Positions 9,439-18,048 of a stretch of DNA of 22,681 bases are shown one piece after another. The notes beneath the pieces were generated by a model. The model was given only the letters and a program-made list of their open reading frames with translations, was not told the DNA's origin and did no database searches. The first letter of the stretch is position 1; each line of letters opens with the position of its first letter. The stretch spans positions 1 through 22,681 of the forward strand of contig CAJGBT010000013.1 in assembly GCA_904501665.1 (NCBI GenBank), given 5' to 3'. The translations under genes and the position numbers were made by a program. This DNA comes from an uncultured Bacilli bacterium. Lineage in GTDB: Bacteria; Bacillota_I; Bacilli_A; Mycoplasmatales; Mycoplasmoidaceae.

Positions 9439-10407
9439 TTAATTACAATTAACTTTTATTTTATCAATTACTATTGCTTTTATTTTATTAAATGTTTCTG
9501 AGTTTTCAAGCATATATTTTCTTAATTGTTCTCTTCCTTGAACTATTTTCTTATCTTCATAAAAATATCATGAACCATTTTTTTGAATGATATTGTTTTC
9601 AATTGCATATTCTATAATTTCGTTAGTGTAATCATAACCTTGATTAAAATAAATATCAACATATGCAGTTTTATATGGTGGAGCTAATTTATTTTTAGTT
9701 ATAGTTACCTTGCTTTTTATACCTATTTTTTCATTATTGTTTTTAATCAAATCAGCTTTTTTTATTTCAATTCTAATTGATGCATAAAATTTTAATGCTT
9801 TTCCACCAGTAGTAGTTTCAGGATTACCAAAAAAAACTCCTATTTTTTCTCTGATTTGATTTAAAAAAATAATACAAACTTCTTCATTAACTAGTAATGC
9901 TTGAATTTTTCTTAATCCACGTGACATTAATCTAGCATGTGCACCTAATTGTTGATCATTAATATTATTTTCTGCTTCTTGAGATGGCAACATACTAGCA
10001 ACCGAATCAATTACTATTAAATTAGCTAATTTATTTTTAATTGCATATTCAATTAATTCAAATACTTGTTCACCTGTAATTGGATTAGCTACTAATAATT
10101 TATTAGTATCAATCCCAATTGTTTTGACATATTCAATATCTAATGAATGCTCAGCATCAATAAAAAGCGTTTTTAGTTCCTTTTGTTGTGCTTCTTTTAT
10201 TAATTGTAGAGCAATAGTAGTTTTTCCAGATGATTCATTACCATAAATTTCTACTATTCTACCAATAGGGAAACCACCTATCCCTAATGCTTTATCAAAT
10301 TGGATGCTTCCAGTTGGAATAACCTTATTTTTACTTAAGCAATTATTGGCATTATTTAAAATTCCATTTCATTGTTTAAATTCATCATTAATTCTTTCTT
10401 GTTTCAT
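9439..10407 (-). CDS. recA: Recombinase RecA
   Basis: RecA is the ATP-dependent strand-exchange protein of homologous recombination. The 322-residue length is slightly shorter than usual (~345), chiefly from a trimmed C-terminus. Walker A reads GNESSGKTT (56-64), with Asn where most RecA have Pro. Walker B is LIVIDSVAS (130-138). The DNA-binding loops are intact: MSRGLRKIQALL (L1) and FLNQIREKIGVFFGNPETTTGGKALKFYAS (L2). The start METKQER-like opening is MKQERINDEFKQW with UGA Trp. An AAGGAG Shine-Dalgarno precedes ATG 10407. It lies 10 nt behind a 62-codon gene and 1 nt before the YgjP-type gene. I see no LexA/SOS box of the Bacillus type upstream. Confidence 0.96.
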
Positions 10408-10417
10408 TTATAACTCC

Positions 10418-10606
10418 TTAATTTTGAATATTTTTTTTAATATCATTTTTTGTTTCAACTAAATTTTTATTAGAAATTTTTTTAATTTTATTTTGTATAT
10501 TTTCAATTTTTAATATACATTCATTAGTTAATACTAATGCTAACATCGATAATAATTCATCAATATATTCCAAAATTTTATTTAATAATTCTTGTTCATT
10601 AACCAT
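10418..10606 (-). CDS. Small hypothetical protein upstream of recA
   Basis: A 62-residue protein, mostly helical: a moderately hydrophobic N-terminal half (EQELLNKILEYIDELLSMLALVLTNECILKIENI) and a basic, Asn/Lys-rich end. It could form a coiled coil, and it does not match exonuclease VII small subunit convincingly. It ends 10 nt before recA, so it is likely the first protein of that operon. The start is uncertain: ATG 10606 has no Shine-Dalgarno at normal distance, and the GGAGG at 10635-10631 is 24 nt away. The frame is open further upstream but has no ATG, GTG or TTG there. Function unknown. Confidence 0.6.
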   Translation of the reverse strand: MVNEQELLNKILEYIDELLSMLALVLTNECILKIENIQNKIKKISNKNLVETKNDIKKNIQN

Positions 10607-10623
10607 TTTAATTTTATAGAAGT

Positions 10624-10665
10624 TTAAAAACCTCCAAACTCTCCCTTCACCTTTAATAAAGACAT
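10624..10665 (-). CDS. Candidate 13-codon leader ORF of the recA operon
   Basis: On the minus strand, ATG 10665 opens MSLLKVKGEFGGF and stops at TAA 10626-10624, 17 nt before the small gene ahead of recA. Its codons include a purine-rich stretch (10654-10631, with GGTGAAGGGAGAG and GGAGG) that is unusually G-rich for this genome and stands out from the surrounding A/T runs. It may encode a leader peptide, or the G-rich stretch may itself be a ribosome or protein binding element. There is no clear Shine-Dalgarno before it. Evidence is compositional and positional only. Confidence 0.25.
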   Translation of the reverse strand: MSLLKVKGEFGGF

Positions 10666-10712
10666 TTTTTTCTAATTTTTTTCTTTTTTTTATCTTTTTT
10701 TAAAATTTTTGC

Positions 10713-10746
10713 AAAAAATTTAAATTTTTTTACCTTAGTTATATAT
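10713..10746. promoter_or_regulatory. Divergent promoter region, recA operon / dprA
   Basis: The 162-bp spacer between the recA-operon ORFs and dprA contains an 18-bp perfect palindrome AAAAAATTTAAATTTTTT (10713-10730) and, 9 bp further on, TATATATG (10740-10747) that can act as a -10 region for dprA; read on the other strand it gives CATATATA for the recA direction. No convincing -35 box is visible. The remaining sequence between 10666 and 10712 is homopolymer-rich A/T. Confidence 0.35.
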
Positions 10747-10768
10747 GAAAGTGTAAAAAGAGGTAAAA

Positions 10769-11488
10769 ATGCAAGAAAACAAGAAAATGCAAGCAATAAT
10801 TTATTTTTTAACAAATAAATACAAAGGTAATTGAGAATTAATTTATCAAGCTATTCAAAAAAGGGAGATAATTAATCTTTATGACCTAAATAATCAAAAA
10901 TGAATTGATAGTGATTATATATCAATCATTGATGAAAATTATCCAGACAATTTTAAAAAGATCTATATGCCACCATTAAGTCTTTTTATTTGGGGTAACA
11001 AAAACCTATTAAATATGAAAAAAATTATTTCAATTTGAGGTGAATATAATTTTGAAAGTCTAAATCAGTTTTTAAAAGGAAATAAAAACGATATAGCCTA
11101 TGCTTTAAAATTTGAATCTAAAAATATTAATTTATATCAGGAATTAAATAAAGCAGGTTATGATCTAATTTTAATTGATGATGATAAAGCAACATCTACA
11201 AAAATTGATTTATTAAAACAATTAGATAACTATTGTTACTTAACTGAGTTTCCTTATTTTGTTGATGAAATAGATAGGGACATACAACAAAATTTTGAAC
11301 GTTTATTACTTGGTGTATCTAATATGAGTTTACTTATTAATCCGTCTAAAAACCAATTTCAAAAATGTAATATTATTCATCATTTTGAAAAAAGGAAATT
11401 ATTTGTATGAGCTACAAATAATAACTATATTAGTCATCAAAATAATGTTAAATTGATTGATAATTTTGAACAAATAATCATTAATTAA
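10769..11488 (+). CDS. dprA: DprA/Smf-like protein, reduced
   Basis: DprA loads RecA onto incoming single-stranded DNA in natural transformation; homologues persist in non-competent bacteria. This 239-residue protein keeps the family's entry motif YPDNFKKIYMPPLSLFIWGNKNLL (consensus YP..L..I.dpP..Lf..G...LL) and then degenerates: the usual GSR motif after it reads SIWGEYNF, and the SGxAxGID element of the Rossmann fold cannot be found. Many Trp are UGA, so no long frame appears under the standard code, yet it reads from ATG 10769 to TAA 11486-11488 without a frameshift. A Shine-Dalgarno AGAGGT precedes it. The position directly before topA is the conserved Firmicutes dprA-topA order, which strengthens the call. 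Confidence 0.8.
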
Positions 11489-11591
11489 TAAATTTTATAT
11501 ATAACATATATAGTTGCCTATAAGACTTTACAACTCACTTTTATCTATATAAGATTAATTATATTACTATATATATTAGGTGAGAGGAAAT
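11489..11591 (+). promoter_or_regulatory. dprA-topA spacer / topA leader
   Basis: About 100 bp of AT-rich DNA. CTCAC (11534-11538) can pair with GTGAG (11579-11583) right at the Shine-Dalgarno (GAGAGG) of topA, so a weak 5' leader fold is possible. TATAAG (11549-11554) and TATATT (11573-11578) could serve as -10 elements, but neither has a clear -35. No terminator with a T-run follows dprA, so read-through into topA is likely. Confidence 0.25.
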
Positions 11592-13652
11592 ATGAAATTA
11601 GTTATTGTTGAGTCTTTTAATAAAGTAAAGTCAATCAAAAAATTTTTAGGAAAAGATTTTGAAGTAATTGCATCAGGTGGACATGTACGTGAGTTAAAAA
11701 AAGCTGGATATGGGTTTAATAAAGAAACATTAGAACCTATTTGAGAACTTTATTCTAATAAAAATGGTAATGGAAAATCTAATAGTGAAAGCATTATCAA
11801 TGATATTAAAAAAACTGCTAAGGAATCTGAAAAAATATATCTAGCAACTGACCCTGATAGGGAAGGAGAAGCAATTTCTTGACACCTATATGATTTATTA
11901 AAAGATAAAAAGATTCAAGATAAATGTCAAAGAATAACCTTTAATGAAATTACTAAAAAAGCAATTGAAAAAGCCGTTTTAGAACCAAGGGATATTGATC
12001 TTAATTTAGTTTATTCTCAATGAGCTAGAAGGCTTCTTGATCGGATTGTTGGTTATGGACTTTCATCATTAGTCAATTCTAAATTAAATGCAATTAGTGC
12101 AGGTAGAGTACAATCAGTAGCTTTATTATTTATAGTTGAACGTTATTTACAAATTCAAAATTTTGTACCTGAATATTGATGAACAATTGAAACAACTTTA
12201 AAAGGAAAGGATAAAAAAGGTGAGATTCCAGTTCATTTACGTTCTGTTTCCTTTGAATGTGAATGTTTTGGACCTAAGAGTGATAGTGAATTTAAATTTG
12301 CTAAAGAAGATGATGCTAAGAAATGTTTAGACTTATTATCAAATAAATTTGTAGTCTATAATATTGATGAACCAACATTTTCAAAATCGAAAGTGTTATC
12401 ACCTTTCCAAACTGATACATTATTAACAGAAGCTTTTTCAAAATTAGGCTGAGCTACTTATAAAACACAAAAAGTTGCTCAAGAATTATATAACGGAATT
12501 GATATTGATGGGGTTATCACATCTTTAATTTCATATCCTAGAACTGATACTAATCGATTAAATGTTGATTTTATTACTTCAACTAGAGATTATATTCGCG
12601 ATGAATATGGACAAGAATATGTTTCAATGAATGCAAAAGATTTTAATGTTGGTCCATTAGTTCAAGGTGCTCATGAAGGTATTAGGCCAATCGATATTAG
12701 GATCACTCCAAAATCTTTAGAGGGAAGAATTAAGGATAAAGATGCTGTTAATATTCTTAAATTGTATACTTTAATTTGAACTAGAACTGTTGCTTCATTT
12801 ATGAATGTACCAGTTTATAAACAACATATTATCCGTTTTATAAATAATGAACAAAAGTTTTATACAAGTTATAAACGACTACATTTTATTGGATATCATA
12901 TTTTGCCACACTATGAAAAAAATAAATTAGATTCAGACATCGACCTTTCCTATTTAAAAGTTGGTGATGAACTTGTTGAGCATTCAAAAGCCAATATTGT
13001 AAAACACTCAACTGAACCAAAACCATTATACAATGAAGGTACTTTAGTTAAGGAATTAAAGAAATCTGGAGTAGGAAGGCCATCTACATATAGTGCTATG
13101 GTAAATGTAGTTAGATCACGTGGATATGTTAAACCCGGCAAGGAGTTATGTCCTACAGATATTGGAATTTCTTTAATTACTAATTTGACTAAAGAATTCT
13201 CGCATTTTATTTCTAAGGAATTTACTTCTAAAATGGAAACTGAATTAGATGAAATTGCTAATGGAAATAAAAATTGAAATGAATGACTTAGAGCATTTAA
13301 ACAAGAATTTGATAAAGCTATTGCTGATGCTAAACAAAACATGGAAAAGAAAGCAGATGAACAAGTTGGTCGTGATTGTCCAAAATGTAATAGCCCTTTA
13401 GTTTACAAAATTAATCGAAGGGATCGTTCAACATTCATTGGTTGTAGTGGTTTTCCTAAATGTACTTTTATTGAATCATTAAAACCAAAATCACAACCAA
13501 AAATCTTAGATGAAAGTTGTCCACTATGTAATAAGAATTTAGTGGAAAGACACAATAAACGTAATGAACCATTTATTGGTTGTAGTGGTTTTCCTAAATG
13601 TCGTTTTATTAAATCTCTTAAAAAAGACAACAAATCAGAAAAACCATCATAA
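11592..13652 (+). CDS. topA: DNA topoisomerase I (type IA)
   Basis: This enzyme relaxes negative supercoils by passing strands through a transient single-strand break. The 686-residue length is normal. The TOPRIM domain opens with LVIVESFNKVKSIKKFLG and contains ATDPDREGEAISW with acidic residues D87, D89 and E91. The catalytic tyrosine is Y315 in SYPRTDTNRL. GAHEGIRP and KSGVGRPSTYS are further family motifs. The C-terminus carries two C4 zinc ribbons (Cys 596, 599, 618, 624 and 643, 646, 664, 670), each ending GCSGFPKC. Several Trp are UGA, so the gene is broken under the standard code but intact here. ATG 11592 follows GAGAGG at a normal distance. Confidence 0.96.
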
Positions 13653-13665
13653 TAAGTAAAAAAAA

Positions 13666-13690
13666 TAGTCTTATATAATATATAAGACTA
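13666..13690 (-). terminator. Hairpin after topA, oriented as a minus-strand terminator
   Basis: A perfect 11-bp inverted repeat TAGTCTTATAT (13666-13676) / ATATAAGACTA (13680-13690) with a 3-nt loop begins 14 nt after the topA stop. On the plus strand no T-run follows it. Eight A (13658-13665) precede it, so it has the form of an intrinsic terminator for minus-strand transcripts, although no minus-strand gene lies close by. It may still end topA mRNA inefficiently or stabilise its 3' end. Confidence 0.5.
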
Positions 13691-13734
13691 ATTGCAAAGA
13701 TTCCCACCTAATTAAATCTATCCTTATGTATTTG

Positions 13735-13774
13735 TGTTAGAATTATTATTGTGGTCCTAGCAAAAAAACTAGCA
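13735..13774 (+). promoter_or_regulatory. Extended -10 promoter and CTAGCA direct repeat
   Basis: TGTTAGAAT (13735-13743) fits an extended -10 (TGn followed by TAGAAT) for the gene at 13810. In the predicted leader, CTAGCA occurs twice (13757-13762 and 13769-13774) separated by six A, a 12-bp period; the CTAG cores could also pair into a very short hairpin. No -35 box is visible. An operator role is only possible. Confidence 0.4.
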
Positions 13775-13809
13775 TTACAACCTATTGAAATTATTTAAGA
13801 AAGGTATTT

Positions 13810-14448
13810 ATGAATTTTATTGACAACCAATTAAATTATTTTACAAAAAAGAATGAAAATAGTATTTTAATAAGCAATGAAGAACTATATGCTTATTTAT
13901 TAGCTAGAGAAGCTGCTGGTGAAATGATTTCATATGAAGAAATTAAGTGAATCATCTCATTAGTACAACAAAATACAATTATTCAAACTTCATGATCAAT
14001 GAGACGTGAAGGTATGTGAAATGAAAGAGAAAGATGATTGGTTAACATTCAAGAAGGTCATTTATTACTTGATTGAAAAAGAATGGAAGAAACAATGAAA
14101 GATAAACTTGAATTGTTATTTAATGAAAACATTTATCATCAAGAATTAAAACCAACTTGAAAAATCAATTCTTTCATTGGTTTATTATTAAACACTGGTG
14201 AAACATATGAAGATAATACTTATCTATTGCATGACTTATTCATTAGAAGAAATAAAGATGAAGACTATATGCAAGTAAGAAAGTTACTTCAAGATTATTG
14301 TGTAGCTGTTAAAAAACATGTTGGTACATATAGAGCAACTATTAATGGTCAATTCATCGATTATCGTGAATTTGATAGTGAAATTGAAGGTACACAAGCT
14401 ACAATGATTAATGCTGGTGTGCAACAATCAAATAATAACCAAAGATAA
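13810..14448 (+). CDS. Hypothetical Trp-rich protein
   Basis: A 212-residue cytoplasmic protein that I do not recognise. It is rich in Trp and charged residues around positions 40-95 (e.g. SWSMRREGMWNERERWLVNI), and all its Trp are UGA, which is why only its last third is open under the standard code. The second half is helical and charged (LHDLFIRRNKDEDYMQVRKLLQDYCVAVKKH), and the end is Gln/Asn-rich. There is no signal peptide, membrane segment or zinc motif. AAAGG lies 6-10 nt before ATG 13810. It appears to be a single-gene unit with its own extended -10 promoter and a strong terminator. I considered a DnaD-like replication role because of its place near topA, but no motif supports it. 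Confidence 0.8.
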
Positions 14449-14479
14449 TTAAATAAAACTTTAATAATAATAAAATAGT

Positions 14480-14519
14480 ATCAAAAATTACACTTTCGGG
14501 TGTAATTTTTGATTTTATA
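14480..14519 (+). terminator. Strong intrinsic terminator
   Basis: A perfect 14-bp stem (14480-14493 / 14500-14513) closes a TTTCGG loop (14494-14499) and is followed by TTTATATTTTT. It ends the transcript of the Trp-rich gene 32 nt after its stop; the flanking A-rich side could make it bidirectional. Confidence 0.9.
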
Positions 14520-14565
14520 TTTTTGTTATATCATATAATTTTATTAAGAATTGGAGGTTGTTAAT

Positions 14566-16020
14566 ATGGGAATGATTAAATCTACAAAAGTGTTAAACAA
14601 CCTATCTAAAAATCTTTTAAATTATGCAAAAACATATAATGTTAATGCCTTGATTAGAATAATTAAAAAGAATCCAATCAATGTAATTAATGAATGTTTA
14701 AATTTAATTGATGATATTCCTGCAATTATTTTTATTTTAGTTACCGCAACTAAAACAAAATCAAAAATTTTACTATTAGGTTTATCGTTCGATAAAATTG
14801 AAGAAGTTTTTAAAATAGTTAAGGCAAACGAATTAAAAGTAATTTTAAAAGGATTATGACCTGATCAAATATTTCAATTAATGGAAGAACATAAAAATTG
14901 GGTAAAAGAAATTTTATTAAATATAGATAGTGATACTAGACAAGAGGTTAAAAAAATTAGTAAATATGAAGAAGATGAAGTTGGTCATATCATGAACCCG
15001 GAATTTTTAAGCTTAAATAAGGATTGAACTATTAATGAATGTTTAAAAATTATTAAACAAGAACGTTCTAATATTGAACAAACTAGCACACTATATATTG
15101 TTGACAATAATGAATTATTTGGCGTAATCAAATTACAAGATATTTTCTTTGCTGAAAAATATAATGAAAAAATTGGTGATATTTGTGATCATAACCCTAT
15201 TTATATTACCCATAAAGGTAGTATTGATGAGGTAATTCAATTATTTGATAAATATAATATTGATAGTATTGCAGTTTGTGGTAGTGATAAGACTATTAAA
15301 GGAATTGTGAAGAATAGTGATATTGTTCAAGCTATTCAGGAAGAAACAACTGATGATATTTATAAAATGTATGGGATGTCAGATTTATCTTTTCCATATT
15401 TAAGTGCTCCTATTAAAAGTATCATTAAATCAAGAATTTTTTGATTAATTATTTTAATGATTAGTGCAACTATTACTAGTTTTGTTATTGATCGTTTTCA
15501 AGTATTAGGTGATAGTTTAACTAGTGGCTTATCTACTGCATTATTAGTACCAATAATCCCAGTTTTAACAGGAACTTCTGGTAATGCTGGTTCACAATCA
15601 TCTGCTTCTATCATTCGAGCTTTATCCATTGGCGATATTACCAATCGTGAGTATTTTCGGGCAATAAAAAAAGAAGTATTAGTTGGTTTTTTGATTGGAT
15701 TGATTTTAGCTATTGTAAACTTTGTTAGATTATTAATATATTATTCAATTTTGTTTAATGATCACCCTAGTATTCCAGGAAATACTTGAAATAACATAGA
15801 ATGGTTTTCTAATAGATTAATCATTGCTTGTAGTACATCAGCTACATTATTTATTGCTATTATTTTATCCAAGTTACTTGGTTCAGCATTACCTATCATT
15901 GCAATGAAATTAAAAATAGATCCATCAGTGATGTCTGCACCTATTTTAGCAACTATTTTAGATGTTACTACTACTACCTTATTATTTGGAATTGGTTTAG
16001 GTATAACTATGTTATTGTAA
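14566..16020 (+). CDS. mgtE: Magnesium transporter MgtE
   Basis: MgtE is a magnesium channel gated by intracellular Mg. The 484-residue product has the family's three-part layout. An N-terminal helical MgtE_N domain (to about 135) is followed by two CBS domains (about 140-270; MNPEFLSLNKDWTINECL and ITHKGSIDEVIQLFDKY). The membrane part starts near residue 290 (RIFWLIILMISATITSFVI) and keeps the signatures TGTSGNAGSQSSASIIRAL (336-354) and DPSVMSAPILATILDVTT with D452 and D466, the latter equivalent to pore Mg-binding acids. The Shine-Dalgarno GGAGG (14553-14557) is 8 nt before ATG 14566. Several Trp are UGA. mnmG follows after 12 nt with its own Shine-Dalgarno, so the two probably form an operon. 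Confidence 0.94.
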
Positions 16021-16032
16021 TAGGAGTTAAAT

Positions 16033-17904
16033 ATTAATAAATTTGATAAACAAAAAGAATCTCAATTTGATGTAATTATAGTCGGTGCTGGACATGCTGG
16101 TTTGGAAGCTGTATTTGCTTGTCAAAAGCAAGGGTTAAATGTAGCACTAATAACTTTAAGTAAAGATTCAATTGGACTAATGCCTTGTAATCCAAGTATT
16201 GGTGGACCAGCAAAAGGAATTGTAACAAGAGAAATTGATTGTTTAGGTGGTGTTCAGGCTCGTGCTGCTGATGAATGTCAGATCCAAATGAAATTATTAA
16301 ATACATCAAAAGGTCCAGGAGTATGAGCATTAAGAGCTCAGGTTGATAAGGTAAAATACCATCAATGATTTCTTAAAGCTTTAAAGAATAGCAAAATTAA
16401 TTTAATTGTTGGTGAAGTTACTAATTTAATTGTAAAAGATAAAAAAGTGGTTGGTGTGCAATTAAATCATAAAACTAATTTATTTTCACAATATGTTATT
16501 TTGACTACTGGTACATATTTAAAAGCCAAAACATATCGTGGAAATGAAACTAAACAAGAGGGCCCAAATAATAGTTTGCCTGCTAACTTTTTATCTGCTA
16601 ACTTGGTAAACCTTGGTTTTAAAATTATTCGTCTAAAAACAGGAACACCACCAAGAATTAAATCAGATACAATTGATTACTCTAACTTTAGTTTAGAACC
16701 AGGTACTGACATGAAAATTTGCTTTAGTCATTTTAATAAAAAATATTTACCTTTTAAAAAACAAATACCTTGTTATATAGTACATACGAATGAAAAAACA
16801 CACAAAATAATAAAGGATAATTTAACTAAATCTGCTATGTATTCTGGGTTAATTGAAGGTGTTGGTCCAAGGTATTGTCCATCAATAGAAGATAAGATAG
16901 TTCGTTTTGCTAATAAACCAAGACATCAAATTTTTATTGAACCAGAATCACTTTCGTTGGAAACAAAGTATTTAGGAGGTTTTTCTACATCAATGCCTGT
17001 AGATGTTCAAGACAAGATGATTAGAAGTTTACCTGGGTTTAAAAATTGTGAAGTTGTTAGGTATGCTTATGCAATTGAATATGATGCAATTGATCCTACT
17101 CAATTAAAGAAGACATTAGAATCAAAGCTAGTTAAAAATTTATATTTTGCTGGACAAATCAATGGAACCAGTGGTTATGAGGAAGCAGCAGCACAAGGGC
17201 TAATTGCAGCTATTAATGTTGGTAATGATTTTCACAAACGTCCACCATTAATATTAAAAAGAAATGAAGCTTATATTGGAGTTATGATTGATGATATTAC
17301 AACTAAGGGAATTTTAGATCCATATCGTTTATTAACCTCAAGAGCTGAACACCGTTTAAATTTAAGAAATGATAACGCTCAAGAACGAATTTTAAAGTAT
17401 GGTTATGATTGTGGTATGATTTCTAAAAAAAATTATCAACAATATTTAAATGAGCAAAAAAAAAATGATGAAATTATTAATTTATTAAAAACGCAAACCA
17501 TTGGAAAATATAAATCTATTGCTAAAAAAGCAATTAAAACAAACCAAACATTATATGATTTTTTAAAAAGACCAGAAGTTGATATTCTAGATATCTTAAA
17601 AAAAATAAATTACAATTATAAAACATTAGATAATGATTTATTAATGAAAATTAATATTAGAGTAAAATTTGATGGTTATATTAGAAAACAAAACGAAGAA
17701 ATTGCAAAAGTAAATAATTTAGAAAAATACTCATTAAGTAAAATAAAAGATTATAAACAAATTAAACATCTTTCCTTGGAAGCAATAGATAAATTAAATA
17801 GAATAATGCCACTAGATTTGGATCAAGCATCAAGAATTAGTGGTATTAATATGACAGATATTATTACTATTAAATTATATTTAGATAAAAAAATCTCCTC
17901 ATAA
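16033..17904 (+). CDS. mnmG: tRNA U34 carboxymethylaminomethyl synthase subunit MnmG (GidA), apparent AUU start
   Basis: MnmG is the FAD-binding partner of MnmE that modifies wobble uridine 34 of several tRNAs. The 623-residue length is normal. The FAD motif VGAGHAG is at 17-23, C52 lies in MPCNPSIGGPAKG, and a second conserved Cys, C282, lies in GVGPRYCPSIEDK. YLGGFSTSMP, GTSGYEEAAAQG and LTSRAEHRLNLR are further hallmarks. The frame upstream of the FAD motif runs back to TAG 16021-16023 with no ATG, GTG or TTG. A good Shine-Dalgarno (AGGAG, 16022-16026) is 6 nt before ATT 16033, which gives the usual 11-16 residue lead to the FAD motif, so I take ATT as the start. The nearest TTG (16102) would delete the FAD motif. 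The 3' end overlaps a minus-strand terminator. Confidence 0.95.
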
Positions 17905-17913
17905 AAGGAGATT
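17887..17913 (-). terminator. Intrinsic terminator of tRNA-Arg, antisense within the mnmG 3' end
   Basis: AATCTCCT (17892-17899) / AGGAGATT (17906-17913) form an 8-bp stem with loop CATAAA. Read on the minus strand it is followed by a T-run (complement of the A-run at 17887-17893). It begins 9 nt after the tRNA-Arg 3' end. It lies over the last codons and TAA stop of mnmG; on the plus strand no T-run follows. Confidence 0.78.
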
Positions 17914-17922
17914 AATTCATAC

Positions 17923-17998
17923 TGGCGCCCCATTCAGGATTTGAACCCGAATCCTTTGATCCGAAGTCAAGAGCTCTATCCAATTGAGCTAATGGAGC
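17923..17998 (-). tRNA. tRNA-Arg, anticodon UCG, CCA encoded
   Basis: The 76-nt minus-strand gene folds as a cloverleaf. The acceptor GCTCCAT pairs with ATGGGGC (one G-U pair). The D-arm is GCTC/GAGC around AATTGGATA. The anticodon loop is CTTCGGA with anticodon TCG at 17964-17962, the T-arm is TCGGG/CCTGA around TTCAAAT, and the end is G-CCA. The anticodon stem CTTGA/TCAAA has a C-A mismatch at its outer end (27-43). A UCG anticodon reads CGA and, if U34 is unmodified, other CGN codons. A TATAAT lies 8-13 nt upstream and a terminator follows. It is transcribed alone. Confidence 0.93.
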
Positions 17999-18005
17999 AA
18001 TATTA

Positions 18006-18041
18006 ATTATATATTGATTTAACTTAAAATTAAACTATACT
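18006..18041. promoter_or_regulatory. Divergent promoters for tRNA-Arg (-) and the hydrolase (+)
   Basis: Only 50 bp separate the tRNA 5' end from the ATG of the hydrolase. Minus strand: TATAAT at 18011-18006, 8 nt before the tRNA, with a weak -35 (TTTAAT, 18034-18029) at 17-bp spacing. Plus strand: TATACT at 18036-18041, whose predicted start point at about 18047-18049 coincides with the hydrolase ATG, so the mRNA would be leaderless. Confidence 0.55.
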
Positions 18042-18048
18042 ATAAATA

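Noticed and set aside
10709..10714. TTGCAA as a -35 box for dprA
   Set aside because: It lies 25 bp from the TATATA element, too far for a normal promoter.
12950..13633. Minus-strand ORFs opposite topA
   Set aside because: They mirror the topA zinc-ribbon repeat and have no independent evidence.
16102..16104. TTG 16102 as the mnmG start
   Set aside because: It would remove the GAGHAG FAD-binding motif; the Shine-Dalgarno is 75 nt upstream.
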